From JBHJHP01 sp042219825 (GTDB lineage Bacteria > Bacteroidota > Bacteroidia > Bacteroidales > UBA5342), in NCBI RefSeq assembly GCF_042219825.1, contig NZ_JBHJHQ010000006.1, positions 1 to 64,000 of the forward strand: 64,000 nt of DNA, given 5' to 3'. The notes below the pieces were generated by a model. It did not search any database. It was not told where the DNA came from and saw only the letters and a program-made list of their open reading frames with translations. Below, piece by piece: positions 24,443-33,967 of this stretch (position 1 is its first letter; every line of letters begins with the position of its first letter). Both the position numbers and the translations under genes were made by a program.

Positions 24443-25081
24443 ATGATGGCATTTCCGGACTGGTTACATGAACGTTTAAAAGAAGAACTTCCAGGACAAG
24501 AGGCTCAACTGAAAATGGTTCCTCCATCTGGCAGATCAAACCGGTTCCAGCCGATGAACAATCCTGTTATGAGCGGAGTATTATTGTTGCTGTTTAAAAA
24601 AAACGGGAACTGGAACACTGTATTTATTAAGCGCACTGATTATGACGGGGTTCATAGTGGTCAGATAAGTCTTCCGGGTGGGAAGAAAGAAGAAGAGGAT
24701 GCCGATTTGTCGGTGACAGCCTTGCGCGAATCATTTGAGGAGGTTGGCGTAAATCCTGCAGATGTAAGGATTTTAGGAAAGCTGACTACTGTTCAGATTC
24801 CGGTAAGTGGTTTCGTGGTTGAACCTTATGTAGGTTTTATTGGTTATGAACCAGTATTTATTCCCGATCCGGGTGAGGTTAAAGAAGTGATAACAGCTGA
24901 TCTAGGTTTATTTACTGATCCCGGTAAAAAAGATGTTTTTACATTCGTAAAAGGAACCTTTTCTGTTGAAGCACCTTATTATAATTTGCACGGTGAAAAA
25001 CTGTGGGGTGCGACAGCAATGATGATAAGTGAGTTTGAGGAAATTTGGAGAGAGTATTGTGAAAAGGGGACAAGGAAGTAA
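24443..25081 (+). CDS. CoA pyrophosphatase-like NUDIX hydrolase
   Basis: About 212 residues. The NUDIX box SLPGGKKEEEDADLSVTALR with ESFEEVGV covers about 78-102 and is preceded by the CoA-family LLLLFKKNGNWNTVFIKRTD stretch. Members hydrolyse CoA to 3',5'-ADP and phosphopantetheine, or related substrates. The start is the ATG at 24443, one base after the permease stop; a TTG at 24434 would overlap the permease instead. Probably coupled with the permease. Confidence 0.88.
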   Translation: MMAFPDWLHERLKEELPGQEAQLKMVPPSGRSNRFQPMNNPVMSGVLLLLFKKNGNWNTVFIKRTDYDGVHSGQISLPGGKKEEEDADLSVTALRESFEEVGVNPADVRILGKLTTVQIPVSGFVVEPYVGFIGYEPVFIPDPGEVKEVITADLGLFTDPGKKDVFTFVKGTFSVEAPYYNLHGEKLWGATAMMISEFEEIWREYCEKGTRK

Positions 25082-25089
25082 AAAAATGA

Positions 25090-25097
25090 TATTTTTG
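25090..25097 (+). promoter_or_regulatory. -7 element ahead of the first POT gene
   Basis: TATTTTTG matches the -7 consensus, 36 bp before the ATG at 25134. No TTG at a standard distance upstream was found. Confidence 0.35.
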
Positions 25098-25133
25098 TAA
25101 GTCATATAGACAAACTAAAAAACAAGATTATAC

Positions 25134-26627
25134 ATGAAAAACAAGAACACGGCTTTCTTTGGACACCCGATTGGCCTGTTGACGCTATTTTCTACAGAAA
25201 TGTGGGAGCGCTTCAATTATTATGGCATGAGGGCACTGCTTATGTTGTTTTTAACAGCATCGTTTGCCACCGGTGGATTTGGAATGGAGCAAAATGATGC
25301 TCAGGTTATTTATGGAATATTTACCGGATTGGTCTATGTTACGCCGATAATCGGGGGTATGCTGGCCGATAAAATTCTGGGACAGCGTAAAACGATTTAC
25401 ATTGGTGCCATGACCATGGCGATAGGACAGTTTTTGCTGGCTTATTCTGCCATCATCAGCCCGGAAACTTACGAATACAAACAGACGATATTTTTTATCG
25501 GTTTAGGGGTGCTTATATGTGGTAACGGGTTCTTTAAACCTAACATCTCCACGATGGTAGGTGATCTTTATGATATTAGTGACCCAAGACGTGATGGCGC
25601 ATTTACAATTTTCTACATGGGTATCAATATTGGTGCTACAATTGGTCCTTTTATAGCTGGATGGCTTGGTGAAGATATTGCCTGGGAATACGGTTTTCTT
25701 GCAGCGGCTGTGGCGATGTTGATTGGTTTTACATGGTTCTATTTTTCACACGGTGCTTTAGGTACAACCGGTATGCCACCAAAATATAACCGTACAAAAA
25801 CCAAATTAATGGCTAAAGACAGACTGGATATCGTGATGTATATTGCAGGAATTGTTGGTTTGGTAGCAGCTTTTGTACTTGGCTGGAAACAGATACCTGA
25901 TATTATTCAGAATATTATTATTATTACTGTTGCAGTAGTAGGTGTTGGTTATCTGGGAAGTAATATCTATAAGAATACAAATGGAAAGACGGAATGGAGT
26001 CGTGTTGGGGTCATTCTTGTGCTGGCTCTTGTTAATATATTTTTCTGGAGTGGATTTGAACAGACCGGAAGTACACTTAATATATTCATAAGGGATCAGG
26101 TTGACAGAACAATCGGTAATTTCGAAATTCCTGCCACATGGTTTCAGACTATAAATGCCATATTTATTGTCTTGTTTGCACCGTTATTCACTTTGATGTG
26201 GGCTAAACTCGATAAATGGAAGATGAATCCCAATACTCCAATGAAGTTTTCATGGAGTTTATTTCTGTTGAGTGCTGGTTTTGTAGTTATGGCATTTGCA
26301 AATGAAAGAGCATCAACCGGAATACTTGTAAGCCCGTTATGGTTGGTAGCTGTATTTATGCTGCACACCTGGGGAGAATTATTTATGTCACCGATTGGTT
26401 TGTCGATGGTTACAAAATTATCTCCTGCAAAGCTGGTTTCTACAATGATGGGAATTTGGATGGGGTCATTTGCGTTGGGTAATTACCTCGCAGCAATGCT
26501 AAAACCAATCGTTGAGAAATTCGATTTGCCTTTATACTGGTTTATCGCAATTGAAACAGCTATTGTTGGTGTAATTATGGCTATTGCGGCTCCTTTCCTT
26601 AAGAAAATGATGAAAGGTTTGAAATAG
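25134..26627 (+). CDS. POT-family proton-coupled peptide transporter
   Basis: 497 residues with about 14 membrane helices. Family motifs: EMWERFNYYGMRALL (ExxERFxYYG, about 22-36) and FYMGINIGATIGPF (PTR2 motif 1, about 160-173). It imports di- and tripeptides with protons through the inner membrane. A homologous transporter follows after 150 bp, separated by a terminator, so they are probably a duplicated pair with separate transcripts. Helices are distributed as in a full-length protein with no truncation. Confidence 0.95.
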   Translation: MKNKNTAFFGHPIGLLTLFSTEMWERFNYYGMRALLMLFLTASFATGGFGMEQNDAQVIYGIFTGLVYVTPIIGGMLADKILGQRKTIYIGAMTMAIGQFLLAYSAIISPETYEYKQTIFFIGLGVLICGNGFFKPNISTMVGDLYDISDPRRDGAFTIFYMGINIGATIGPFIAGWLGEDIAWEYGFLAAAVAMLIGFTWFYFSHGALGTTGMPPKYNRTKTKLMAKDRLDIVMYIAGIVGLVAAFVLGWKQIPDIIQNIIIITVAVVGVGYLGSNIYKNTNGKTEWSRVGVILVLALVNIFFWSGFEQTGSTLNIFIRDQVDRTIGNFEIPATWFQTINAIFIVLFAPLFTLMWAKLDKWKMNPNTPMKFSWSLFLLSAGFVVMAFANERASTGILVSPLWLVAVFMLHTWGELFMSPIGLSMVTKLSPAKLVSTMMGIWMGSFALGNYLAAMLKPIVEKFDLPLYWFIAIETAIVGVIMAIAAPFLKKMMKGLK

Positions 26628-26649
26628 ACTAACTGATATAAATAGTTGA

Positions 26650-26676
26650 AAGCCCCGGTTATTCCGGGGCTTTTTG
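26650..26676 (+). terminator. Intrinsic terminator after the first POT gene
   Basis: AAGCCCCGG and CCGGGGCTT form a stem with a TTATT loop followed by a T run. Confidence 0.85.
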
Positions 26677-26703
26677 TTATTTGGCAATATGACTTTTATC
26701 ACG

Positions 26704-26738
26704 TTGTGAATCTTAAAAGAATTATTTAATTACATTTG
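26704..26738 (+). promoter_or_regulatory. Promoter of the second POT gene
   Basis: TTG (26704-26706), a 24-nt spacer (a little long) and TACATTTG (26731-26738), with the ATG at 26778. Confidence 0.45.
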
Positions 26739-26777
26739 TTTTTATAGGTATTTCATTTAACATCTAAACACATTACA

Positions 26778-28496
26778 ATGAGCAAAGAACGACATCATCC
26801 AAGAGGTCTAATGATCCTGTTTTTTACCGAGATGTGGGAACGGTTTGGTTACTATTTAATGCTTGGTATTTTTACCCTGTATATGACGGGTTCGAAAGGT
26901 GCAACATTTCCCGGCCTGGGAATGAGTAAGTTTGAAGCTGCTGATATTTATGGCACCTACCTTGCACTGGTTTACCTGACTCCTTTTTTTGGTGGTTTGT
27001 TAGCCGACAGGGTATTTGGATACAGGCTTTCCATATACATTGGAGGTACATTAATGGCTCTGGGTTATATCGGATTATCCATTCCTGATAACATGATGTT
27101 TTTCTATTTGTCGTTGCTGTTAATTATACTGGGTAACGGTTTGTTTAAACCAAATATTTCTGTTTTACTGGGAAAACTCTATGAGAAACCTCAATTTGAA
27201 GCCAGAAAGGATTCCGGTTTTAATATTTTTTATATGGGTATTAATATAGGCGCTTTTGTTTGCAACTTTGTGGCTGCCTACCTTCGTTTGACTTATGGCT
27301 GGGGCTGGGCATTTGCAGCTGCCGGTATCGGAATGTTTGTCGGATTGATATGGTTCACATACGGAAACTTTTCCACGCCGGAACTTAAAGAAGCGGATCA
27401 GATTGCACCAAAACGTGAGAACGACATGAGTTTACTTAGGATATTCTCAACCATGTTTTTACCGGCATTTGGTGCTGCTGCTTTAGGTTGGCTGATCCCG
27501 AATAACATATTCGGAAGTGATTCCACAGATGCTTTTATTTTCTTCTGCTTACCGGTACTTTACTACTTCTATAATGTTTGGCGTACGGCAGATAAAAATG
27601 AAAAAGAACCCATTGCAGCTCTATTGGCAATTTTTGGTGTGGTGATCATTTTTTGGGCTGTATTTCATCAGAATGGATCAGCGCTTACTTACTGGACGCA
27701 ATACAATACAAAACGTGATGTCGGACCAACTACAGAAATGGTACTGAACCGTATTGCCAGTACAGAGGAGGTCTCTACTGTGCCTCGGGAACGCGAGATC
27801 GTTGGTTTGCATGGAGAACCTAAGGGAGTTGAAACAGGTCCAAGCTATTATTTTGACAATTATACAGGTGATTTGCCGTCGGGGAATCTGGAAGGAAAAC
27901 CAGCAGATGTATCAAAAGAAGCATGGGAAAAAGTACCACAGGAAGGACGGTCAAAATACGGTAAATTAAATCTATGGCCTACGGAACTGCAGGCTTCCAT
28001 AAATCCCGGTTTTGTTGTGTTGTTGACGCCCTTGGTTGTGGCATTTTTTGGTTTTCTTCGGAGACGAAAAAAAGAACCAACTACACCCGGTAAGATCGCC
28101 TGGGGGATGCTTATTTCAGCCTTTTCATGGTTGATTATGGTTGCTGCTGCAATCTTTTCAAAAAATGGTATGGATAAAGCTTCCATTTTCTGGCTCTTTG
28201 GTGTATACGGAGTAATTACTATTGGTGAATTGTGTTTGAGTCCAATGGGATTATCTTTGGTTTCAAAAATGGCACCAAAGCGAATTGCCGCCCTGATGAT
28301 GGGAGGCTGGTTTCTGTCAACAGCTATTGGTAATAAATTGTCGGGCGTACTTTCCGGAATGTGGGATCTTTTTGAGAAAAAGTCCAACTTCTTCCTGACC
28401 AATGCTGTTCTAACATTTGGCGCATTTCTGGTAATTTTCTTTATTATGAAATGGTTAAGACGGGTTTACACCGAACATGTAATTAATAAACAATAG
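26778..28496 (+). CDS. Second POT-family peptide transporter with a long loop
   Basis: 572 residues. Motifs EMWERFGYYLMLGIFTLYM (about 16-34) and FYMGINIGAFVCNF (about 153-166) define the POT family. Compared with its neighbour it has an extra hydrophilic stretch of about 80 residues near positions 315-405 (REREIVGLHGEPKGVETGPS and so on) between two membrane helices. Similar long POT proteins exist in Bacteroidota, so the loop is probably ancestral and not an error. Own promoter; terminator at 28508-28542. Confidence 0.94.
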   Translation: MSKERHHPRGLMILFFTEMWERFGYYLMLGIFTLYMTGSKGATFPGLGMSKFEAADIYGTYLALVYLTPFFGGLLADRVFGYRLSIYIGGTLMALGYIGLSIPDNMMFFYLSLLLIILGNGLFKPNISVLLGKLYEKPQFEARKDSGFNIFYMGINIGAFVCNFVAAYLRLTYGWGWAFAAAGIGMFVGLIWFTYGNFSTPELKEADQIAPKRENDMSLLRIFSTMFLPAFGAAALGWLIPNNIFGSDSTDAFIFFCLPVLYYFYNVWRTADKNEKEPIAALLAIFGVVIIFWAVFHQNGSALTYWTQYNTKRDVGPTTEMVLNRIASTEEVSTVPREREIVGLHGEPKGVETGPSYYFDNYTGDLPSGNLEGKPADVSKEAWEKVPQEGRSKYGKLNLWPTELQASINPGFVVLLTPLVVAFFGFLRRRKKEPTTPGKIAWGMLISAFSWLIMVAAAIFSKNGMDKASIFWLFGVYGVITIGELCLSPMGLSLVSKMAPKRIAALMMGGWFLSTAIGNKLSGVLSGMWDLFEKKSNFFLTNAVLTFGAFLVIFFIMKWLRRVYTEHVINKQ

Positions 28497-28507
28497 CACA
28501 ATAAAAG

Positions 28508-28542
28508 CAAAAGAGCGTTGCAGGGATGCAACGCTCTTTTTT
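28508..28542. terminator. Bidirectional terminator between second POT and DHODH-like genes
   Basis: AAAAGAGCGTTGCA and TGCAACGCTCTTTT pair around a short GGGA loop, with A/T runs on both sides. Confidence 0.88.
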
Positions 28543-28558
28543 GAATGATTGATTTGAA

Positions 28559-29572
28559 TTAACGGATATCTTCTGTTAAAAACAATGGTTTTTGTTTGAG
28601 TAAGATATCAACGTATTGTGCACGCGTATACTGCGTTTTATCTTTAATATTTATATGGGCCAGTTTACCTCTGAAGTCATCCAGTGATTTGTAACCTTTT
28701 GAGTTCATCCAGCCATCCAGTCTGTCCAGTATTGTTGGAATATGTTTCCATCCCCATTTATAAATTACACTTACAATTTGAACCGAATTGGCCCCAGCTA
28801 AAATCATGCTCACCACATCATTCCATGTGTAAATACCGGTATTGCTAACAATGTCAGCATCAATTTTACCGTACATGAGTCCTGCAAACCTCAAAGCATA
28901 TAATCTTTCCTCTGGCTCTGTATAATCCCAGCTTAATGCAAATTCTTCCTTGTGAGTGTCTATTGTGGGCAGGAATAAACGATTAAACAGTACGAATGAA
29001 TCTGCACCGGCTTTGTCAAGTCTTTCAATAAGATTCAACGGATTTGTATAATAGCGGCTTAATTTAATCTGGATCGGAAGATTTGTAGCCTTTTTTACAG
29101 CTTCAACAATTCTTACCTGATAATCTTCTATCTCCTGTGCAGTACGTTCAATTTTTTTCGGTGTGTCGTAGAAATTCAATTCCAGACCAGCAATACCTGT
29201 GTCGGCAAGCGCTTTAGCATATTCCACCCATGTTTGTTCATACACACAGTTTATACTTGCAAAAACAGGAATACTAACCGCATCAACAGCCGCTTTTAAT
29301 TTTAAAATATGTTCACCCGGGCCACTATGCTCAACAACCGGAAACAAATTAGTCATTTCAGCATTTCGATCATCATACTGATGAAGTTGTTCTTCCAGTT
29401 CATAGGCTTCACGCATGATCTGCTCCTCGAATAAACTTTTAAAAACGATGGCTGAAATACCGGCTTCTTCTAATTCTTTTAGTTTTTCAGGATGATTTGA
29501 AAGGCTGCAAGCCCCTAGCACAAGTGGGTTTTTAAGTTCTACACCCATTAATTTTGTAGTGAGATTATTCAT
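28559..29572 (-). CDS. Dihydroorotate dehydrogenase-like FMN enzyme
   Basis: 337 residues with an FMN-binding TIM barrel of the dihydroorotate dehydrogenase group: MGVELKNPLVLGACSLS near the N-terminus, ASINCV, IKLSRYYTNPLNLIERLDKA and SNTGIYTWNDVVSMILAGAN (the C-terminal phosphate-binding region). The true PyrD active-site loop is not clearly recognisable. The entry is a DHODH-like oxidoreductase and may not be the pyrimidine enzyme. No pyr genes are adjacent. Single gene with a shared terminator. Confidence 0.85.
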   Translation of the reverse strand: MNNLTTKLMGVELKNPLVLGACSLSNHPEKLKELEEAGISAIVFKSLFEEQIMREAYELEEQLHQYDDRNAEMTNLFPVVEHSGPGEHILKLKAAVDAVSIPVFASINCVYEQTWVEYAKALADTGIAGLELNFYDTPKKIERTAQEIEDYQVRIVEAVKKATNLPIQIKLSRYYTNPLNLIERLDKAGADSFVLFNRLFLPTIDTHKEEFALSWDYTEPEERLYALRFAGLMYGKIDADIVSNTGIYTWNDVVSMILAGANSVQIVSVIYKWGWKHIPTILDRLDGWMNSKGYKSLDDFRGKLAHINIKDKTQYTRAQYVDILLKQKPLFLTEDIR

Positions 29573-29757
29573 GGCATTTTTGTTTTAAGAACATTTAGAT
29601 TCTCCTAAAAGTTTAATGAATTTGTTACTTTTAAAAAAGTATAAAGCAATTTGTACAGTAGTCAGAAAGTCCTAGGCGTTAAAAGTCAAATAGTTAACAC
29701 TTCCGGATTAAAATCCACGTATTGAAAAAAGATGTAAGATTTAATTAATGCCTGTGT

Positions 29758-30207
29758 TCAAAGGTCCAGATAATGTTCCTCGAAATAACCAAATGTGTAT
29801 GTCTTATTGGTTCCGTTTTCAGAAACATGAATCTCTTTGGTTTTTGTATCAATTTTTAAATCATCAAAGGTGTGTTTGCTGAAGTTTTTAAAAACTTTTA
29901 CTTCAGGCATTAATTGTTTCTGAATAAAAAATACAGCATACTTATGGTCGACGTTTTTAGCTTTAAAAACCATTTCGTAAGCATAATAATCAGGATAAAA
30001 CAGTTTTTGTGGTTGTTGCGGAGAAACCTTGGATTTAAACAATTCATCAAAAAATGCCAGATCAGGTTTTTCAGCATATCTGCAAGGAATCAGTTCTTCG
30101 TAGTCAATATCCAGAATTCCCCATAAATTATTCTTTTGAGCATAATAGAAAAAAAGAATATCCTTAGTTCCAAATTCTTCAATATTATCGTACAAATAAT
30201 TCTCCAT
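29758..30207 (-). CDS. Hypothetical protein with one WG-repeat-like segment
   Basis: 149 residues without signal peptide or membrane helix, so cytoplasmic. Residues about 26-48 read NNLWGILDIDYEELIPCRY, which resembles a single WG repeat (WGxxDxxxxxxIPxxY). The rest is not recognised; it is rich in Phe, Tyr and Lys. It stands alone between gaps of 185 and 268 bp that show no ORF. Function unknown. Confidence 0.6.
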   Translation of the reverse strand: MENYLYDNIEEFGTKDILFFYYAQKNNLWGILDIDYEELIPCRYAEKPDLAFFDELFKSKVSPQQPQKLFYPDYYAYEMVFKAKNVDHKYAVFFIQKQLMPEVKVFKNFSKHTFDDLKIDTKTKEIHVSENGTNKTYTFGYFEEHYLDL

Positions 30208-30475
30208 CCATGAATGTTAACCGGCAGATTTTAAACTTTCGTAATATCAGAGAAGGAATCGTTAAAATTTAATTTTTATTCCTTGTAAACATGAGAAAAT
30301 CAAAATCTCATCTAAAAATATAAAATTATTATAACATTAATGTAAAATCAACACGTATTTGTAAATAGTTTGTTAAGAATCTATAATTTACTTTTTTGAT
30401 TAATAAATGGATGCCTTAACTTCGTATAAGTTTTGTAACTAAAGTGCAATGCTGTTGTTTATATTAAATTAGCAC

Positions 30476-32062
30476 ATGATGGTACATGGAAAAAACAGAA
30501 TTGGGGAAAATCTAAGTTGTATAGGTTCTGTCACATACGCCACGATGGATCCTTCAAAAAATGAAGCGTTGGAAGGGGCATTTTTTTGTGCAACCGTGGA
30601 TGAGGTAAACCTGGCTATACAAAAAGCAAAGGACGCTTTTATCGCATACAGAAAAGTCCCTGCATTTAAAAGGGCCTCTTTCCTGGAGGCTATTGCTGAA
30701 GAAATAATGGCTTTGGGAGATGCTTTGGTGAGGCGTGCTTCTGCTGAAACAGCTCTATCTCCGGAAAGAATTGAGAGCGAACGAGCCAGAACGATGTTAC
30801 AGCTTAGATTGTATGCTGAACATATTAAAGAAGGTTCGTGGGTAAATGCCAGCATCGATTTGGGTGATCCGGACAGAAAGCCTAATCCGAAACCGGATTT
30901 GCGCAGGATGTATTTACCCATTGGGCCTGTTGTTGTATTTACGGCCAGTAATTTTCCGCTGGCTTATTCCACTGCAGGAGGTGACACTGCTTCTGCACTG
31001 GCTGCTGGAAATCCGGTAGTTGTAAAATCCCATCCATCACATGCAGGAACAAATGAAATGGTAGCGGATGCTATTGCAAAAGCTGCAGAGCGAACAGGAA
31101 TGCCTGATGGTGTTTTTTCTTCTTTGAATGATAATTCGTTCAGTGTAGGAGAACAACTCGTGAAGCATCCTGATACAAAAGCCGTAGGATTTACCGGATC
31201 CTACAATGGAGGTATGGCTTTGTGGAGACTGGCAAATGAACGGGAGGTGCCTATACCGGTCTTTTCTGAAATGGGTAGTACTAATCCTGTTTATTTACTT
31301 GAAGATATTTTACATCAAAGCAGTGCACAATTGGCCAAAACAATGGCTGCCTCTATTACTCTTGGGGCGGGACAGTTTTGTACAAATCCTGGGTTAATGG
31401 TTGGAATTCAAAGTAATGCATTAAAGAGTTTTGCAGCTGTTTTGGAAGAAGAGTTTCAAAAGGTTATTCCGTCTGTTATGTTAAGTGCTGGTATTGCCGG
31501 CAATTATTTCTCGAAACTTGAAATGGCCTTGCAGCAAAAGGGAGTCACTTTACTGACACAACGATCTGTACGTTCGGATGGAACAGAAAACTCTGGTATG
31601 CCAGGAGTTGCAACAGTTCCGTTTAAGGTCTTTAAAACAAATCCGTTATTGCACGAAGAAATATTCGGGCCTTTTTCTCTGCTGGTTATATGTGAAAACA
31701 TAGATGAGATGAAAGACTTTGCAGCATTACAGAGAGGTCAACTCACCACATCGGTATTTGGTTCAGAAAAGGATTTTAACGATGCAGGTGATCTAATTAA
31801 TAAGTTACTGGATAAAGCAGGACGGTTAATTTTTAACGGAGTCCCTACAGGGGTAGAGGTGACCACATCCATTCAGCATGGTGGACCTTACCCGGCAACA
31901 ACAGACAGTCGTTTTACATCTGTTGGCCCTGATTCTGTTTTGCGGTTTGTGCGGCCGGTTGCATTTCAGAATGCACCTGAGTCAATGCTTCCGGATGAAC
32001 TGAAAAATGGAAACCCACTGGGAATATGGCGTAAGTTTAACGGGAAACTGGGCAAGGATTAA
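30476..32062 (+). CDS. NADP-type aldehyde dehydrogenase (2,5-dioxovalerate dehydrogenase-like)
   Basis: 528 residues. ALDH fold with NAD(P) site VFTASNFPLAYSTAGGDTAS, the G-X4-G region GFTGSYNGG, catalytic Glu in SEMGSTNPVY, and Cys in GAGQFCTNPG. This SEMGS/FCTNPG variant and the length belong to the alpha-ketoglutaric semialdehyde/2,5-dioxovalerate dehydrogenase group, which ends oxidative uronate or pentose pathways or hydroxyproline breakdown. No other genes of such a pathway are near. Two ATGs (30476 and 30479) are equally good. It overlaps the convergent flavodoxin gene by four bases. Confidence 0.9.
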   Translation: MMVHGKNRIGENLSCIGSVTYATMDPSKNEALEGAFFCATVDEVNLAIQKAKDAFIAYRKVPAFKRASFLEAIAEEIMALGDALVRRASAETALSPERIESERARTMLQLRLYAEHIKEGSWVNASIDLGDPDRKPNPKPDLRRMYLPIGPVVVFTASNFPLAYSTAGGDTASALAAGNPVVVKSHPSHAGTNEMVADAIAKAAERTGMPDGVFSSLNDNSFSVGEQLVKHPDTKAVGFTGSYNGGMALWRLANEREVPIPVFSEMGSTNPVYLLEDILHQSSAQLAKTMAASITLGAGQFCTNPGLMVGIQSNALKSFAAVLEEEFQKVIPSVMLSAGIAGNYFSKLEMALQQKGVTLLTQRSVRSDGTENSGMPGVATVPFKVFKTNPLLHEEIFGPFSLLVICENIDEMKDFAALQRGQLTTSVFGSEKDFNDAGDLINKLLDKAGRLIFNGVPTGVEVTTSIQHGGPYPATTDSRFTSVGPDSVLRFVRPVAFQNAPESMLPDELKNGNPLGIWRKFNGKLGKD

Positions 32063-32478
32063 TCAACTAATGTATCAAGTATATGCTTGTTTTGATCCGA
32101 TAAACTGTTATTTCTGGATTTGATGGTTGCTTCCACACTGCTTATTTTATCTTTTAAATGACGATGCATTGACTTAAACATTTTTCCGGTATACACTTTA
32201 TAAGTGGTGAAGAGTACTGTCTTCTGTGATTTAAGTGGAGGTAAATGTTTTGCAAATTGTTTCCATTCCCTGTCCGGGTGCTGAAACATCAGGAACATCC
32301 CCTGGGTCCAGCAACCTAAAAATACAATATCAGCCTTTTGAACCAATTCATCACTGTAATCATCTATTGACTTTACAGTTACATTATTTCCTTTTTGCTT
32401 TAAATAGTAACCAATTTCTCTTGCAAAAGCATTGGTGGTCCCCTTTTTACTGCGGAATAAAATAGTAATGTTTTTCAT
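32059..32478 (-). CDS. Flavodoxin-domain protein
   Basis: 139 residues from the ATG at 32476-32478, chosen because MKNITILFRSKKGTTNAFAR is the usual flavodoxin start; an upstream TTG gives a longer, unconvincing N-terminus. The FMN phosphate loop is RSKKGTTNAF (in place of the classical T/SXTGXT), and ADIVFLGCWTQGMF marks the second FMN loop. A single-domain flavodoxin of this kind would act as a cytoplasmic electron carrier or protoporphyrinogen-type partner. Divergent from the PPDK regulator and convergent with the aldehyde dehydrogenase. Confidence 0.8.
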   Translation of the reverse strand: MKNITILFRSKKGTTNAFAREIGYYLKQKGNNVTVKSIDDYSDELVQKADIVFLGCWTQGMFLMFQHPDREWKQFAKHLPPLKSQKTVLFTTYKVYTGKMFKSMHRHLKDKISSVEATIKSRNNSLSDQNKHILDTLVD

Positions 32479-32549
32479 GCTCGGACTGGTTACGTTATAA
32501 ACTTTTATAAATTCAGATTTGTTTTGTAAAAATAACAATATTAACGCCT

Positions 32550-33404
32550 ATGCCCAATAGTGAAAATTCAAAACGACCCATTTTTATCGTATCCGGCGGT
32601 AGAGGAGTGGCAGGACATACCATGGTACAATCACTTATTATACAGTATCCTGATAACAAAATACCTGTAAATATAATACCGAACGTACAGAGCAGGGAAA
32701 AAATAGAAGAGGTAGTTAAAAAGGTTAAGAATAACAACGGACTTTTGTGTCACACAATGGTTAATGGAGACCTGAGAAAGATTCTTGTGACGGCCTGTGA
32801 AAATAACAAGGTAGATCACATTGATTTTATGGGGCCGCTGGCTGATTTCCTGGAAAATGAGTTGGGATTGAAGTCAGTGAATGTGCCAGGATTATACCGT
32901 AGAATTAATGCCCAATATTTTGATCGGATTGAAGCGATTGAGTTTGCTATGAATCACGATGACGGTTTAAATCATAACCGGTTGCTGAAGTCGGAAATTG
33001 TACTTATAGGACTGTCGCGAAGCGGAAAAACACCATTGAGTGTTTATATGTCTATGTACGGTTGGAAAGTTGCCAATGTGCCAATCGTAATGGGAATTGA
33101 GCCACCTGAAGAGTTGTTTCAGATTGATCCTAAACGGGTATTTGCATTAAAAATTTCGCCACAGAGCCTTATAGCACAGCGATATAAGCGATTGGCTCAA
33201 ATGAATAATCTGAGTAACTCAAAATATATTGATTCCATTGCAGTGAATCAGGAAATCAGAAATTTTAATCTGATTGTTGAACGGGGAGGCTTTACAACAA
33301 TTAATGTAACCAATAAGCCAATTGAAACATCTGCCAATGAAATTATAGGTATCGTGTCGGAAAGGTTCGGCAGTAATTTGTCACACGATGCCCCCGTTAG
33401 TTAA
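32550..33404 (+). CDS. PPDK regulatory protein (DUF299 kinase/pyrophosphorylase)
   Basis: 284 residues. DUF299 signature: IFIVSGGRGVAGHT at the N-terminus and the unusual P-loop LIGLSRSGKTPLS (about 152-164, GxSRSGKT), followed by the NVPIVMGIEPPEELF segment. These bifunctional proteins phosphorylate and dephosphorylate a Thr in pyruvate phosphate dikinase or PEP synthase and so control gluconeogenic flux. The target gene is not in this window. It overlaps the convergent lipoprotein gene by eight bases. Confidence 0.93.
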   Translation: MPNSENSKRPIFIVSGGRGVAGHTMVQSLIIQYPDNKIPVNIIPNVQSREKIEEVVKKVKNNNGLLCHTMVNGDLRKILVTACENNKVDHIDFMGPLADFLENELGLKSVNVPGLYRRINAQYFDRIEAIEFAMNHDDGLNHNRLLKSEIVLIGLSRSGKTPLSVYMSMYGWKVANVPIVMGIEPPEELFQIDPKRVFALKISPQSLIAQRYKRLAQMNNLSNSKYIDSIAVNQEIRNFNLIVERGGFTTINVTNKPIETSANEIIGIVSERFGSNLSHDAPVS

Positions 33405-33822
33405 CTTTCTTTACGATTAAGGAACACCTGTAATCTTCTATGGAAGTTTGATTAGGGTATTCAGGATAAGGCTCAACCAATAAGAGGTTAAAAAGGAGAT
33501 TGCCCACTATGACAGTATCGGGAAACAGTTTATCGCCGTAGGTGTTCAGCACAAAAGTAGTATCCATGTCATTTCCGGCATAGGAAAATTCTATTGCTGC
33601 ATTTCCTTCCCACACACACACCACATTTAACGGACATCTGGAATCGGTTATTACGCTATCAAAGGTTATTGTAAATCCTTCAGAGGTGTTAATTCTTGTT
33701 TGCTGAAAGGCAAATAGAGTTGTATCGTTCAGATAAATATGATCATCTGAATAATTTACCGGATCGTGATCACAGCACGATAGTAAAGTAAGTAATGGTA
33801 TGATTAATAACAATGTGCGCAT
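33397..33822 (-). CDS. Small predicted lipoprotein
   Basis: 141 residues with a lipoprotein signal (LLTLLSCCDHD; Cys16 or Cys17). The mature part is beta-rich with a few Cys (SRCPLNVVCVWEGNAAIEFS), so a small compact periplasmic domain. The CP-X-VXCVWEGNA pattern is seen in several small Bacteroidota lipoproteins, but no function is attached to it here. Convergent overlap of eight bases with the PPDK regulator. Confidence 0.65.
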   Translation of the reverse strand: MRTLLLIIPLLTLLSCCDHDPVNYSDDHIYLNDTTLFAFQQTRINTSEGFTITFDSVITDSRCPLNVVCVWEGNAAIEFSYAGNDMDTTFVLNTYGDKLFPDTVIVGNLLFNLLLVEPYPEYPNQTSIEDYRCSLIVKKVN

Positions 33823-33967
33823 GTGTCAAAATTTACATTAAAGATTGTAATATAAAATGGATGGTTGCATGACTATCTGTCTTAAAATGTCTTAATTGAT
33901 AATTCCGTTGAAGTATCAATTCGTTTAAAATATGTACTTTTAACGCGCTAATTTAACAATTCAATTA

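Noticed and set aside
27860..28402. 180-codon frame antisense to the second POT gene
   Set aside because: Mirror of a membrane-protein gene with clear motifs; no independent support.
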